Notes: generated by a model not told the origin, from the sequence alone. A stretch of 64,000 nucleotides of DNA from Ureibacillus manganicus DSM 26584 (GCF_000772945.1 NZ_JPVN01000006.1:62001-126000); one strand, 5' to 3'; shown: positions 17,318 through 26,313, counted from the stretch's first letter. Program-made: numbers and translations.

Positions 17318-18433
17318 ATGAAGATTAAGCAAATTGAAGTTTTTTCAGTTCATCTACCTTTAATTAAACCATTTATAATTAGCTATGCTAATTACCCACA
17401 TATTTCATCGATTATAGTAAAACTTACGACAGAATGTGGTCTAGTTGGATGGGGAGAAAGTGTCCCAGACGAACATATTACTGGGGAAACGCCTGAGTCA
17501 ACTTACGCTATGATAAAAAATACTTTTGCGCCGGTAATGATTGGGCAAAACCCAATGGAATTTGAAAAAATTCACGACTTATTGGATAAGGTTGTTAAAC
17601 GTGCGCCAGCAGCAAAAGCTGCGATTGATATTGCGTGCTTTGATGTGACTGGAAAGAAATTGGGTGTTCCAGTATATCGATTACTTGGTGGACGCTACCA
17701 TGAAAAATTCCCTGTAACTCATGTATTAAGTATTGGAAAACCAGAAGACATGGCAGATGAAGCTGAAGAAAAATTAAAAGAAGGCTACACTTCCTTTAAA
17801 ATGAAGGTTGGTGTAAATGTTATGGACGACGTGAAGCGGATTAAAGCTGTACGAGCTCGTGTAGGTGAAGAAATAGCGATTCGCGTAGACGTCAACCAAG
17901 GTTGGGAAAATAGCGCGAATACGTTAAAGGCTTTGCGTCAATTAGAAGATTTAGGACTAGACTGGTTAGAACAACCTGTAGACCAAAACGACATCGATGG
18001 TATGGTGGAGATTAAATCAAAAACATCCATTCCTCAAATGATCGACGAAGGTCTAAAAGATATGAACGACATGCGTGAAATTATTGCCAAACGCGCAGCA
18101 GATAAAGTCAACATTAAGCTAATGAAATGTGGCGGTATTTACCCTGCGATGAAGTTAGCAAATATGGCTGAAATGGCAGGAATTGAATGCCAGGTAGGTT
18201 CAATGGTTGAATCATCGATTGGCTCAGCTGCTGGTTTCCATGTCGCATTCTCGAAAAAAATTATAAAAAGTGTCGAATTAACGGGCCCAGTTAAGTTCTC
18301 GAAAGATATTGGAGATTTAAAGCAAGACTACATCATTCCGTTTATTCAATTAAACGAACGTCCTGGACTAGGTGTTTCTATTGATGAATCAATACTTGCT
18401 GAACTAACACAAAAATCAGACGTCATTGAGTAG
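17318..18433 (+). CDS. Enolase-superfamily racemase/epimerase (MLE subgroup)
   Basis: The 371-residue protein has the muconate lactonizing enzyme layout: a capping domain followed by a barrel with catalytic FKMKVG (KxK, about residues 160-165), metal ligands in RVDVNQGW and WLEQPV, the IDEG ligand, and the second acid/base lysine in NIKLMKCGG near residue 266. Members with KxK and the opposite lysine catalyse 1,1-proton transfers: N-acylamino acid racemase, dipeptide epimerase, hydroxyproline-betaine epimerase. The neighbouring M20 hydrolase and GNAT gene favour an N-acylamino acid racemase, but specificity cannot be read directly. Confidence 0.8.
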   Translation: MKIKQIEVFSVHLPLIKPFIISYANYPHISSIIVKLTTECGLVGWGESVPDEHITGETPESTYAMIKNTFAPVMIGQNPMEFEKIHDLLDKVVKRAPAAKAAIDIACFDVTGKKLGVPVYRLLGGRYHEKFPVTHVLSIGKPEDMADEAEEKLKEGYTSFKMKVGVNVMDDVKRIKAVRARVGEEIAIRVDVNQGWENSANTLKALRQLEDLGLDWLEQPVDQNDIDGMVEIKSKTSIPQMIDEGLKDMNDMREIIAKRAADKVNIKLMKCGGIYPAMKLANMAEMAGIECQVGSMVESSIGSAAGFHVAFSKKIIKSVELTGPVKFSKDIGDLKQDYIIPFIQLNERPGLGVSIDESILAELTQKSDVIE

Positions 18434-19141
18434 GTGAGTATTTTGCAAAATATTATTTATAAAGGCTTTCTAGCTAATAATCCATTTGAAGTAAAACAGT
18501 TGGGGACAAGCGATTTACATGAAATACTTTCATTACAGGAAGTTGTAATGGAAGCTTTGCCAGACAAAGATATTTTACAGCCGTTATCAGAAGAAGAATT
18601 CTTGTATATTTTAAATGGGAATGGTTTGCTTATCGGCGCATATGTTGACAAGCAGCTAATAGCATTTCGTGCTGTCGTTGTTCCAAAAATTGACGAACAT
18701 CATTTAGGATATGATCTTGGCTTTGTCGAAGAACATGATCTAAAGCGTATTATGTATCAGGAAATTTCAAATGTGCATCCTTTGTATCGTGGACATGGCT
18801 TACAAAAAACTTTAGCAAAGGTTATTATGAGCCAAATTGATACATCGAAGTATGACTATATTTGTTCAACAGTTATGCCATACAATATTGCAAGTTTGAA
18901 GGATAAATTTGTACAAGGTTTCTATATAGTCGCTATAAAGCATATCTATGGTGGAAAACTACGATATGTATTTGCATTAGGCTTAAAAAATGAAACTCAG
19001 TATGAGAACGAAACGATTGCAATTTCGATGGGTGATATAGAAGGTCAAGAAGATTTGATCAAGCAAGGCTACGTAGGAGTTTCCATGAAACAAGTCGATG
19101 AAGATTGGTTTGTTCACTTTAAAAAACTAAAAACAATGTAA
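18434..19141 (+). CDS. GNAT family acyltransferase linked to the epimerase
   Basis: The 235-residue protein has a GNAT core with the acetyl-CoA pyrophosphate loop in HPLYRGHGLQKTL (near residue 115) and the following STVMPYN segment. The gene begins with GTG immediately after the TAG of the epimerase gene; a TTG nine bases on, with TAGGTGAG before it, is an alternative. Coupling to a racemase and an M20 hydrolase suggests it acylates the amino group of an amino acid. This is inference from context. Confidence 0.72.
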   Translation: MSILQNIIYKGFLANNPFEVKQLGTSDLHEILSLQEVVMEALPDKDILQPLSEEEFLYILNGNGLLIGAYVDKQLIAFRAVVVPKIDEHHLGYDLGFVEEHDLKRIMYQEISNVHPLYRGHGLQKTLAKVIMSQIDTSKYDYICSTVMPYNIASLKDKFVQGFYIVAIKHIYGGKLRYVFALGLKNETQYENETIAISMGDIEGQEDLIKQGYVGVSMKQVDEDWFVHFKKLKTM

Positions 19142-19147
19142 GTAAGG

Positions 19148-19179
19148 CGATACCTTCCAAAAGAGGGTATCGTTTTTTT
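19148..19179 (+). terminator. Terminator after the GNAT gene
   Basis: CGATACC pairs with GGTATCG across an 11-base loop and is followed by seven T. Confidence 0.8.
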
Positions 19180-19265
19180 CTTTGAAGTGAGTATGTGTAC
19201 GCATGTTTTTTCATAAACCACAAATCCTAAGTCTACTTAAAATTACATATAAGGGCGGTGATACA

Positions 19266-20018
19266 ATGATGGAATTTAAAGAATTTGGAAATATAAGAAA
19301 TCCTAAAATTTTATTAATTCACGGAATGGCTACAACTTGGGATACTTGTTATAAGGCTACAATCAATGAATTGAAAGAAGACTTCTATGTTATTGTACCT
19401 GTTTTAGATGGACACAATCCGGAGGAACAATCAGAATTTTGCTCTATTCATGAAGCAGCAAGTAAAATTGAACAATATGTTTTAGAACGACATAATGGAA
19501 AATTGCATGCCGCAAGTGGTTTTTCAATGGGCGGGACGATTCTTATCCAAATTTTAGCGAATCAAATCTTGCATATTCATCGTGTTGTATTAGATGCTGC
19601 CTATTGTGCTCCACTCGGTATTTTTTCAAAGCTATGTACAAAGTTTTTATCTACCCAAATTGCAAAGGTGAAAGAAAATAAACCATTCCATTTTGCGTTA
19701 AGAAAAGTAATGGAGATCGGGAGATTTGACGAAGATGCTTTAAGAAAAGCATTTTATTCGAGCATTTCTTATAATACAATTTTGAACTGTTTTAGTCAGT
19801 TATTTGAATATAGAATTCCTAAAAATTTATGCTCGATAAAAGCAGATGTCACCTATTGGTATGGAAGCAATGAGACATATGCTGCAAAATCAGCTAGAAA
19901 CTTAAAAAAGGCTTTACCAAATTTAGAAATTCGATCTTTTGAACGATATGGTCATGGTGAACTAATCACAAAATATCCAAAACAATGCGTGGCGGAGTTG
20001 AAACGAATTATTTTATAA
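19266..20018 (+). CDS. Alpha/beta hydrolase
   Basis: The 250-residue protein has the alpha/beta hydrolase fold: oxyanion segment LLIHGMATTWD (near residue 17), nucleophile elbow GFSMGG (Ser near 83), an acidic residue after the DVTYWYG strand, and the catalytic histidine in RYGHGELI. The start is ATG at 19266 behind GGGCGGTG. No signal peptide is seen, so it is cytoplasmic. It is a single-gene unit with its own terminator; the substrate is unknown. Confidence 0.82.
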   Translation: MMEFKEFGNIRNPKILLIHGMATTWDTCYKATINELKEDFYVIVPVLDGHNPEEQSEFCSIHEAASKIEQYVLERHNGKLHAASGFSMGGTILIQILANQILHIHRVVLDAAYCAPLGIFSKLCTKFLSTQIAKVKENKPFHFALRKVMEIGRFDEDALRKAFYSSISYNTILNCFSQLFEYRIPKNLCSIKADVTYWYGSNETYAAKSARNLKKALPNLEIRSFERYGHGELITKYPKQCVAELKRIIL

Positions 20019-20022
20019 ATGG

Positions 20023-20062
20023 AAAAAATCGCTATTTACACAATGTGAATAGCGATTTTTTT
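20023..20062 (+). terminator. Terminator of the alpha/beta hydrolase gene
   Basis: AAAAAATCGCTATT pairs with AATAGCGATTTTTT around an 11-base loop, followed by more T. It is symmetric and could also serve the convergent FhuF-like gene. Confidence 0.85.
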
Positions 20063-20081
20063 TATAGCGCGAGAAGACCCT

Positions 20082-20789
20082 TTACTTCACCGGACAAAAC
20101 TCACATGCTATTAGACCGGGGATATCTTTTGAAAAACAGCAACTTTTACGAACAGGTTTTCCAACAAGATCTACAGGGCTTTTGCCACCAGTATATTGGT
20201 AGAACCATGATTTGTTTGAAAAACTTGCCCACACTTTTGTATCCTCTAAAATTTCTAAATCCTCAAACGCCCGGTCTGCAAGTAGTGGATTTTGAAGTAA
20301 TTCAGAATAATTCCAAAGCATATAGCCAAAAATATTTTCCCACAAAGTAAGGGGAGAGATGGTAGTCGTTTTTCGAAGTTGATTAATAATTTGATGAATT
20401 TGAAAAAGTAAGCTTGATATTACTCGTTCTCTTTCATTGTCTTCTACGTATCGAAAGTCTGTTGCAGTGATAAATGTACCGAGTGTATTAACGCCATATT
20501 CATGCACAAGACTGTACCGAACATCACGTTTATTTCCATCCCATATTTCATCGTAAGCTGCGAGCATATAAAACTGCATGGCCATAAACATTCCATAACG
20601 TCTTCCAAAATGAGAAACAGCCGCCGCCTCGGTTCCAGCTTGTGTGATTCCCATCATTAAGTTTCTAAAATCTTTTATAAAAAAATCTTTATGTAAATTT
20701 TCGAGTGTAAAAAGTGGTTTATCGGGATTTTCTGTAAAAATACTGTATGAATTTAGCATTCGTAATTGATCGTATGTTAATGCTGGCAT
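20082..20789 (-). CDS. FhuF-like [2Fe-2S] ferric siderophore reductase
   Basis: The 235-residue protein ends in KSCCFSKDIPGLIACEFC, which fits the CCX10CX2C cluster motif of FhuF exactly. FhuF-type proteins bind a [2Fe-2S] centre and reduce ferric siderophores in the cytoplasm to release iron. The rest of the sequence resembles the siderophore-synthetase-related helical domain of the family (TQAGTEAAAVSHFGRRYG). The ATG at 20789 is chosen because AAAGGA lies nine bases upstream. No siderophore transporter genes are adjacent and no clear Fur box was found directly before it. Confidence 0.8.
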   Translation of the reverse strand: MPALTYDQLRMLNSYSIFTENPDKPLFTLENLHKDFFIKDFRNLMMGITQAGTEAAAVSHFGRRYGMFMAMQFYMLAAYDEIWDGNKRDVRYSLVHEYGVNTLGTFITATDFRYVEDNERERVISSLLFQIHQIINQLRKTTTISPLTLWENIFGYMLWNYSELLQNPLLADRAFEDLEILEDTKVWASFSNKSWFYQYTGGKSPVDLVGKPVRKSCCFSKDIPGLIACEFCPVK

Positions 20790-20833
20790 ACTCACCAATC
20801 CTTTCAGTAATACTATATCATTTTTAACTTCAT

Positions 20834-21048
20834 TCAGCAGAAGTTTTCGACTTCCGTAAGAGGTGATCTAAATACGAAAAAATTACCGTTCTGTATATTG
20901 AAAGTTAAGCTGAATGAAGTAGCCTCCGGCGGATGCCACAGATTTTTAAAGGTATTTATCGAGTGTGCTCGATAAAATCTGGGCGCACGTGTTTTCAGCT
21001 GTGACGAAAGCTTGCGGCAGTCACAAATTCGCCAAGGCGAATTTGATA
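20834..21048. repeat. GC-richer palindromic mosaic element
   Basis: This gene-free stretch is a string of hairpins: AGAAGT/ACTTC near 20838, TTATCGAG-tgtg-CTCGATAA (20956-20975), GTGAC/GTCAC (21001-21023), and the perfect CAAATTCGCC-AA-GGCGAATTTG (21024-21045). It also has CCTCCGGCGG. Its composition is unlike the AT-rich intergenic DNA elsewhere. A related design occurs at 57191-57542. It looks like a dispersed non-coding repeat of the genome. Confidence 0.6.
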
Positions 21049-21125
21049 ATATAAGTAAATTTAGTATACAAACTTAAAGGAGTGTAATAAACTATATAAA
21101 ACAGATGAGAAAGGTGGGTATTATC

Positions 21126-21554
21126 GTGGCGCAAGTACAATCAATACCACGTCCTTTAGTAAGAGTGAATCAGTGGACTATTTTACTTTCCGTACTATTA
21201 ACATGGATTACAGGGCAAGTATGGATTTTATTGATTCCTTTAATTGCAAATTTATCAGGCGTACTATTTAATTTTAATCCAATTATAAAGATGGCAAGAG
21301 TATTTATTATAAAAGAGGGAAAAAGTTATATCCCTGAAGATGTAGTACAACAAAAATTTAATGCATGTATCGCGTTATTTTGCTTATCAGGCGGTTTTAT
21401 TAGCCTTAGTATAGGTTGGGCACTTGTTGGTTTCGTATTTACAATATTGGTTGCTGTAGCATCTTTTATTGCAATTTTAGGATTTTGTATTGGTTGCTTT
21501 ATCTTTTTTCAATTTAAACAATATCAATATAGAAGAACGTTAAAACAAACATAA
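21126..21554 (+). CDS. DUF4395 family membrane protein
   Basis: The 142-residue protein has about four hydrophobic segments and the N-terminal RPLVRVNQW and the FNFNPIIK motif characteristic of DUF4395. The family is of unknown function and is often found beside rhodanese or thioredoxin-like genes, which are not present here. GTG at 21126 is preferred because GAAAGGTGGG precedes it; the ATG at 21105 has no ribosome binding site. Confidence 0.75.
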   Translation: MAQVQSIPRPLVRVNQWTILLSVLLTWITGQVWILLIPLIANLSGVLFNFNPIIKMARVFIIKEGKSYIPEDVVQQKFNACIALFCLSGGFISLSIGWALVGFVFTILVAVASFIAILGFCIGCFIFFQFKQYQYRRTLKQT

Positions 21555-21582
21555 AAAGGACTTCACATTGAAGTCCTTTTTT
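21553..21582. terminator. Terminator between DUF4395 and CDF genes
   Basis: AAAAAGGACTTC-acatt-GAAGTCCTTTTTT is a perfect 12-bp stem with T-runs readable from both strands, placed between convergent genes. Confidence 0.9.
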
Positions 21583-21601
21583 GATGGCCAAAAGAATTAA
21601 T

Positions 21602-22456
21602 CTACGACTGAACATCTACATAAATATGCTCTACCGGGATGTTTGTGTTTTTGGAAACAATTTGTTTAATCGCTAAATGGATATCATTTACGAAATTTTG
21701 TGTAGATTTAATACGTATCATTGTGTAAATTTCTTCCTCATTCACACACCACAACTTAATATCTTCAACTTCAACTTCGTTGTTATTCTGAATGACCTTT
21801 TTTATATTTTCAACAGAATATCCTTTTGGTGTACCTTCCATCAGAATATTAAATGCTTCTTTTGTTATTTTAATTCCGCCACGAATAATGATAATGGAAG
21901 TAATTATACTTCCGACGGGATCTAACCAGTTCAAACCATAAAACATAATAGCCAGCGAGACAATAACAGCGCTTAAACTTGTAATTAAGTCAGCAAAAAC
22001 ATGTAAAATTGCACTTCTCATATTTAAGTTGGACTGACCTTTCGAAAGAACAAACCCAACAATCGCATTGATGATTAACCCGATTAGTCCAACTACTAAC
22101 ATTTGAGTTGGGTTAATTTCAATGGGTGTAATCATTCGATTAATGGCTTCAAAAATAATGTAAAGAGGAACCAACACGAGAGTCAATCCATTAATAAATG
22201 CAGCAATTGGTTCAAAGCGTTTATATCCAAACGTTCTTTTATTTGTTGAAGCTCGAGTTGCAACGACAGCAGCAATTAAAGAAAGGATTAATGAAATTGC
22301 ATCTGAGCTCATATGAATTCCATCTCCGATAATCATTAATGATCCAGAAATGAAACCGTAAATAATTTCTAATAGAGCGAAGAAAAGTGTTAAAGAAGCA
22401 GCTATAATTAATAGTTTTTTATTATTATTGGGTGTACTCGAAGTATTCGTACTCAT
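21602..22456 (-). CDS. Cation diffusion facilitator family metal exporter
   Basis: The 284-residue protein is a CDF exporter with six membrane helices, the transport-site motifs GIHMSSDAISL (HxxxD, about residue 44) and HVFADLITSL (about 152), and a C-terminal cytoplasmic domain. It moves Zn2+, Fe2+, Mn2+ or Co2+ out of the cell in exchange for protons. GGAGCTG precedes the ATG. The upstream region contains TGAGAAT/TGATAAT repeats resembling Fur sites, hinting that iron is the substrate or signal; the metal is not certain. Confidence 0.88.
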   Translation of the reverse strand: MSTNTSSTPNNNKKLLIIAASLTLFFALLEIIYGFISGSLMIIGDGIHMSSDAISLILSLIAAVVATRASTNKRTFGYKRFEPIAAFINGLTLVLVPLYIIFEAINRMITPIEINPTQMLVVGLIGLIINAIVGFVLSKGQSNLNMRSAILHVFADLITSLSAVIVSLAIMFYGLNWLDPVGSIITSIIIIRGGIKITKEAFNILMEGTPKGYSVENIKKVIQNNNEVEVEDIKLWCVNEEEIYTMIRIKSTQNFVNDIHLAIKQIVSKNTNIPVEHIYVDVQS

Positions 22457-22523
22457 GGAATCAGCTCCAATTTAGAATTGTTATAAACATATCATACACC
22501 TTATTTATAATAATTACAATGAA

Positions 22524-22610
22524 TAATTGAGAATATTTATTTCTAATTGAGAATGATAATTGTAATCATTAGGCTTAATTAAAGGTTTATTGTCTAATTG
22601 AGAATGATTT
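22524..22610. promoter_or_regulatory. Fur-like operator cluster with three TAATTGAGAAT repeats
   Basis: TAATTGAGAAT occurs at 22524-22534, 22544-22554 and 22595-22605. The second continues as TGAGAATGATAATTGTAATC, containing TGATAAT-T-GTAATCA, close to the Fur consensus TGATAATnATTATCA. The third reads TGAGAATGATTTCTA. They lie between the divergent CDF gene and the 106-residue orphan gene. Confidence 0.5.
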
Positions 22611-22743
22611 CTATTTAGAATAATTTTAAATATAAAAAGGACGTAATTGATGTTGGGGAAATTTTTTTTATAAGTAGATTAATAGTTACTATTTTAGGAG
22701 ATACTAATTTTAAATTAGTAACATAGTTAAGGAGCTAAGATGA

Positions 22744-23064
22744 ATGAGAACAAAATTGATAGAGAGATTTTCGGTTTTCAGTAAGTATCAAGAGGGATCT
22801 GTTCAGTTATTTCTAGTTTATAACGAAGGTAATATTTTGGTGAGTAAGCTTAAAAAATCTGCGCAAGATGAACAAGAAGCAAAATTACTACACCAAGCTT
22901 ATTATTCCATAATGATTGAAAGGGAAATGGCAATCTATGCTTTGACTTATCATTTAGCGAAAGTATTTAGTATCGAGCATAAAGGGAAAGACGTAAATGA
23001 GGTTGTTAAAATGATTATTCAAAAGGTAAAAGAATATGAAAAAGTAAAGAGTGTAGGAAGCTAA
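22744..23064 (+). CDS. Uncharacterised 106-residue protein
   Basis: I do not recognise a family. The protein is short, charged and soluble-looking, with a hydrophobic beta-like N-terminal half (SVQLFLVYNEGNILVSKL) and a helical C-terminal half ending in lysine- and glutamate-rich sequence. AAGGAG precedes the ATG with normal spacing, and codon use is like its neighbours, so it is probably real. It is divergent from the CDF metal exporter across the Fur-like repeats, suggesting iron- or metal-linked expression. Confidence 0.6.
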   Translation: MRTKLIERFSVFSKYQEGSVQLFLVYNEGNILVSKLKKSAQDEQEAKLLHQAYYSIMIEREMAIYALTYHLAKVFSIEHKGKDVNEVVKMIIQKVKEYEKVKSVGS

Positions 23065-23149
23065 ATTCAGCTTGAAATAATATGTGAGGTTATTAATCTT
23101 GGCAAGGGACTTATGAAGAATCTATGAAAAGATATACTCTATCGAAAAA

Positions 23150-23202
23150 TAAAAAGCACTAATGGATTCAAGTAAACTAGCGAATTTATTAGTGCTCTTT
23201 TA
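23150..23202. terminator. Bidirectional terminator between convergent genes
   Basis: AAAAGCACTAAT pairs with ATTAGTGCTCTTTT across a long loop. It lies between the 106-residue gene and the convergent multidrug-type transporter. Confidence 0.65.
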
Positions 23203-23210
23203 GGTTTATT

Positions 23211-24155
23211 TTAAATTGGTAACTTCTTGTTGGTGTAAGCTACATGATAACTGTGCAAAAGCATCCCTATGACAATAATTGCAATACCTATTAACGAAAT
23301 TGTCTCAGGAAGCGGGATGCTAAGTAATATCATTTCACCGATAATTGCAAATAAAACTTCAGTGGATTGTGTTGCTTCTACAGCAGCTAGCTTTCCTTGA
23401 TTTCCTCGAACACGGTCAGTTGCTATGAAAAATAGTACTGTAGCGATCACTCCAGAACTAAGTGCCACAATTAATGATTGGATTGTTTGACTCATTGAAG
23501 GAAGACCAACAGTAAATAGGGCGATAATGGCAAGTACAATCCATGCAGGAAGAGATGCAATAGTCATCCCTAATACCCGTTGATATGAATCGAGCCTTCC
23601 GTCAACAACCTCCATCATCTTTCTGTTTCCAAGAGGGTAAGCAAAAGCGGCAATAAACACAGGCACTATTCCTAAAATTAATACTTCAAAGGATACAGAT
23701 TGAGCTTGAGGCACTTGAATTAGTACAATTCCGAACAAGATAATGCAAGATATTAAAAGGGATACGATAGGAATCTTATGACGAATCGTCTGATCGCCTA
23801 GCTTTAAAACAAATAATGGAGCAAGTAAAACACCTGCAACAATCGTCAGCTGCCACGTCCCAGAAATGAGCCAGCCTGGACCAAAAGATGCCGCGAAGGT
23901 TAGTGGTGCATAGAACAATACGAAACCTACGAAACTCCAAAGCAACCATTTGGAAGGTTGAGTTTTCATTTCATGGGCAAGTGGCTTCCAACCCTTTCGG
24001 AAATGAACTAATAGGATTAAGAAGGGGAGCATAAAGAAGTATCGCAGTGATGCACTCCATAACCAGCTACCGCCTTCAAGATCCATCGAACGATTCAGGA
24101 TAAATGTAACTGCAAAAAATAGTGCAGCAAAAATACCAAGAGCAATTTCTCTCAA
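23211..24155 (-). CDS. Multidrug resistance efflux transporter family protein (EmrE-like DMT)
   Basis: The 314-residue protein has about ten membrane helices and belongs to the drug/metabolite transporter superfamily. The N-terminal FILNRSMDLEGGSWLWSASL and the GNRKMMEV region fit the multidrug-resistance-efflux (EmrE-like) family rather than EamA. Substrates are unknown. The start is TTG with a modest AGTAGG upstream. The gene lies downstream of peptidase T on the same strand but is separated by that gene's terminator. Confidence 0.8.
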   Translation of the reverse strand: MREIALGIFAALFFAVTFILNRSMDLEGGSWLWSASLRYFFMLPFLILLVHFRKGWKPLAHEMKTQPSKWLLWSFVGFVLFYAPLTFAASFGPGWLISGTWQLTIVAGVLLAPLFVLKLGDQTIRHKIPIVSLLISCIILFGIVLIQVPQAQSVSFEVLILGIVPVFIAAFAYPLGNRKMMEVVDGRLDSYQRVLGMTIASLPAWIVLAIIALFTVGLPSMSQTIQSLIVALSSGVIATVLFFIATDRVRGNQGKLAAVEATQSTEVLFAIIGEMILLSIPLPETISLIGIAIIVIGMLLHSYHVAYTNKKLPI

Positions 24156-24235
24156 TCTCGTAACCTACTTTCTAAAAACAGTTATGATAGAGTAATGCTT
24201 TTAATTGTAGTCTAAATATTCTGAATTTAAAACTA

Positions 24236-24281
24236 AAAAGTGAAGCGAAGTAGGCTCAGAGGCTTACTCCGCTAAAAAATG
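24236..24281 (-). terminator. Terminator of peptidase T
   Basis: On the minus strand AGCGGAGTAAGCC pairs imperfectly with GCCTACTTCGCTT and is followed by a T-rich tail (CACTTTTTAGTTTT). Confidence 0.65.
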
Positions 24282-25508
24282 TTAGTTTTGCGCTTCAAAT
24301 AATTGAACGATTTCTAGTATTACTTTTGTAGCTTGTTCCATTGTTTCTGCAGATACATATTCATACTTACCATGCATGTTCTCTCCACCTGCGAAAATAT
24401 TTGGTGTAGGTAATCCCATGTATGATAACTGAGAGCCATCTGTCCCACCACGTACCGGTTCAATTACTGGAGTAATGTTTAGGTTTTCCAATGCTTTTTT
24501 CGCAATATCAACGATTTCTTTTACTTCTAAGATTTTTTCACCCATATTGTAATATTGATCTTCGATTTCAACTGTAATAGCATCTTCGCCATACGCTTCT
24601 TTAATTTTTTTCTCAACAGCTAACATATGAGCTTTTTTAGCTTCGAATTTTTCGCGATCATGGTCACGAATAATATAGGATAGTTTTGCTTCTTCAATAT
24701 GACCATTGAAATTCATCAGATGAATAAAGCCTTCATAACCCTCCGTTTTTTCTGGCACTTCGTTTTCAGGCATTTCATTTTGGAATTTGATAGCTAATGT
24801 AATTGCATTTACCATTTTGTCTTTTGCTGAACCTGGGTGAACGCTTGTCCCACGTGTTGTAACTTTAGCGCCTGCAGCGTTAAAGCTTTCGTATTGTAAT
24901 TCACCAAGTGGGCCGCCATCCAAAGTGTAAGCAAAGTCCGCTCCAAATTTCTCAACGTCGAATTTATGAGGTCCACGTCCGATTTCTTCGTCTGGTGTGA
25001 AAGCCACACGAATCTTCCCGTGTTTAACTTCTGGGTGTTCTATTAAATATTCCATCGCAGTTACGATCTCAGCGATACCAGCTTTATCGTCAGCGCCTAA
25101 AAGTGTGTTGCCGTCAGTTGTAATTAATGTTTGGCCGACGTAATTGTTTAAATTAGGGAAGTAGCTTGGAGACATAACTAGCCCGTTTGGTAATTGAATG
25201 TCACCACCGTCGTAATTATCAATTCTTTGAGGATTTACGTTTGTGCCAGAAAAGTCTGGTGATGTATCTACATGAGCTAAAAATCCAAGTGTGGGTATTT
25301 CTTTATCTGTATTTGCTGGTAGTGTTGCAAAAAGGTAGCCATTCTCATCTAATGTAATTTCAGTTAATCCAATTGTTTCAAGTTCATCCTTCAAAAGGTT
25401 TAATAAGTCAAACTGTTTTTCAGTTGATGGAGTTGTTGTGCTTTCAGGGTTCGATGTTGTATCAACTTTTGCATAACGTATTAAACGTTCGATTACTTTT
25501 TCTTTCAT
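24282..25508 (-). CDS. pepT: Peptidase T (tripeptide aminopeptidase, M20B)
   Basis: The 408-residue enzyme is a dizinc tripeptide aminopeptidase of the cytoplasm. It has [12 protein letters not shown] (metal His and adjacent Asp), [12 protein letters not shown] (bridging Asp), [11 protein letters not shown] (catalytic and metal Glu), and the C-terminal [12 protein letters not shown] and [12 protein letters not shown] segments of the PepT family. Length is standard. GGAGGAATT lies before the ATG. It releases N-terminal residues from tripeptides during peptide scavenging. Confidence 0.95.
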   Translation of the reverse strand: MKEKVIERLIRYAKVDTTSNPESTTTPSTEKQFDLLNLLKDELETIGLTEITLDENGYLFATLPANTDKEIPTLGFLAHVDTSPDFSGTNVNPQRIDNYDGGDIQLPNGLVMSPSYFPNLNNYVGQTLITTDGNTLLGADDKAGIAEIVTAMEYLIEHPEVKHGKIRVAFTPDEEIGRGPHKFDVEKFGADFAYTLDGGPLGELQYESFNAAGAKVTTRGTSVHPGSAKDKMVNAITLAIKFQNEMPENEVPEKTEGYEGFIHLMNFNGHIEEAKLSYIIRDHDREKFEAKKAHMLAVEKKIKEAYGEDAITVEIEDQYYNMGEKILEVKEIVDIAKKALENLNITPVIEPVRGGTDGSQLSYMGLPTPNIFAGGENMHGKYEYVSAETMEQATKVILEIVQLFEAQN

Positions 25509-25544
25509 TAGTAATTCCTCCTTGATATGGAAATTAGAATATAT

Positions 25545-26192
25545 CTATTGTACACCTTTACTTTTAAATGCAGAATAATTAACTATACTTAATGCAATAA
25601 AAATTTGCGCACCATAATACGTAGACATAATTAGTTGGTGTGAGAATTCAACAGGAATGACAAATTTGTTTATGGCAAGAACTGAATCTGAAATGATAAA
25701 TAAAAAAGCTCCTATTATTGCAAACTTTGAATTTGTTCGAAAAGAAGTCCAACCCATAGTTAAAATAACAGCAATATAACAGAAAACGGCTATGGCTAAC
25801 ACGTAATTGCCTGTTTGAATGATTGCACTAAGTATGAAAAATGCCATTACTAATCCGAAAATAATAAGTAGGATTTTGGCGGCAGATGGAGTTTTTTGTT
25901 CATTTGTTGATAGGAATGCCCTAATATAAAATAAGTGTCCTATTAAAAAGCTAGTTAAACCTATAATGAACCATTGTAAAGTGTAGTCTCCAATCGCACA
26001 GAAGATTAATCCGATCAAAACAATGAGTTTATAAAATTTTGTATTTGACGCATTGGACAATAATGCAATTAATAAAACAAGTATCATTGGAATTAACTTA
26101 AATACCATTTTTAAAGGTTCATCAATATAAGCGATGAAGAAAACATAATATAAACTACTAATGATAAATAATACAATCATACTATTTCGCAC
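25545..26192 (-). CDS. YhhN/TMEM86 family (lysoplasmalogenase-like) membrane protein
   Basis: The product of about 215 residues has roughly eight membrane helices and the YhhN-family features FCAIGDYTLQW and FIISDSVLAINKF, which carry the conserved Asp residues. Eukaryotic relatives hydrolyse lysoplasmalogen vinyl-ether bonds; bacterial function is not settled. GTG at 26192 is best placed behind GGAGGT; a TTG six bases earlier would be too close. Confidence 0.78.
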   Translation of the reverse strand: MRNSMIVLFIISSLYYVFFIAYIDEPLKMVFKLIPMILVLLIALLSNASNTKFYKLIVLIGLIFCAIGDYTLQWFIIGLTSFLIGHLFYIRAFLSTNEQKTPSAAKILLIIFGLVMAFFILSAIIQTGNYVLAIAVFCYIAVILTMGWTSFRTNSKFAIIGAFLFIISDSVLAINKFVIPVEFSHQLIMSTYYGAQIFIALSIVNYSAFKSKGVQ

Positions 26193-26276
26193 TGTCAATA
26201 CCTCCGATTTTTGAAAAGGTAAATAATAGTATCTATGAAATTGAAGATTATTCTATTCAGTGTTTTCGATATAAAA

Positions 26277-26313
26277 AGAACTAGACACCAAATTTATGGT
26301 TAATCTAGTTCTT
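26277..26313 (-). terminator. Terminator overlapping the stop of the 140-residue gene
   Basis: On the minus strand AAGAACTAGA pairs with TCTAGTTCTT, followed by TTTAT. The first arm includes the TAG stop codon of the gene above it. Confidence 0.8.

Noticed and set aside
19985-20350. 121-residue ORF on the plus strand
   Set aside because: It is antisense to the FhuF-like gene, whose CCX10CX2C motif clearly marks the other strand as coding.
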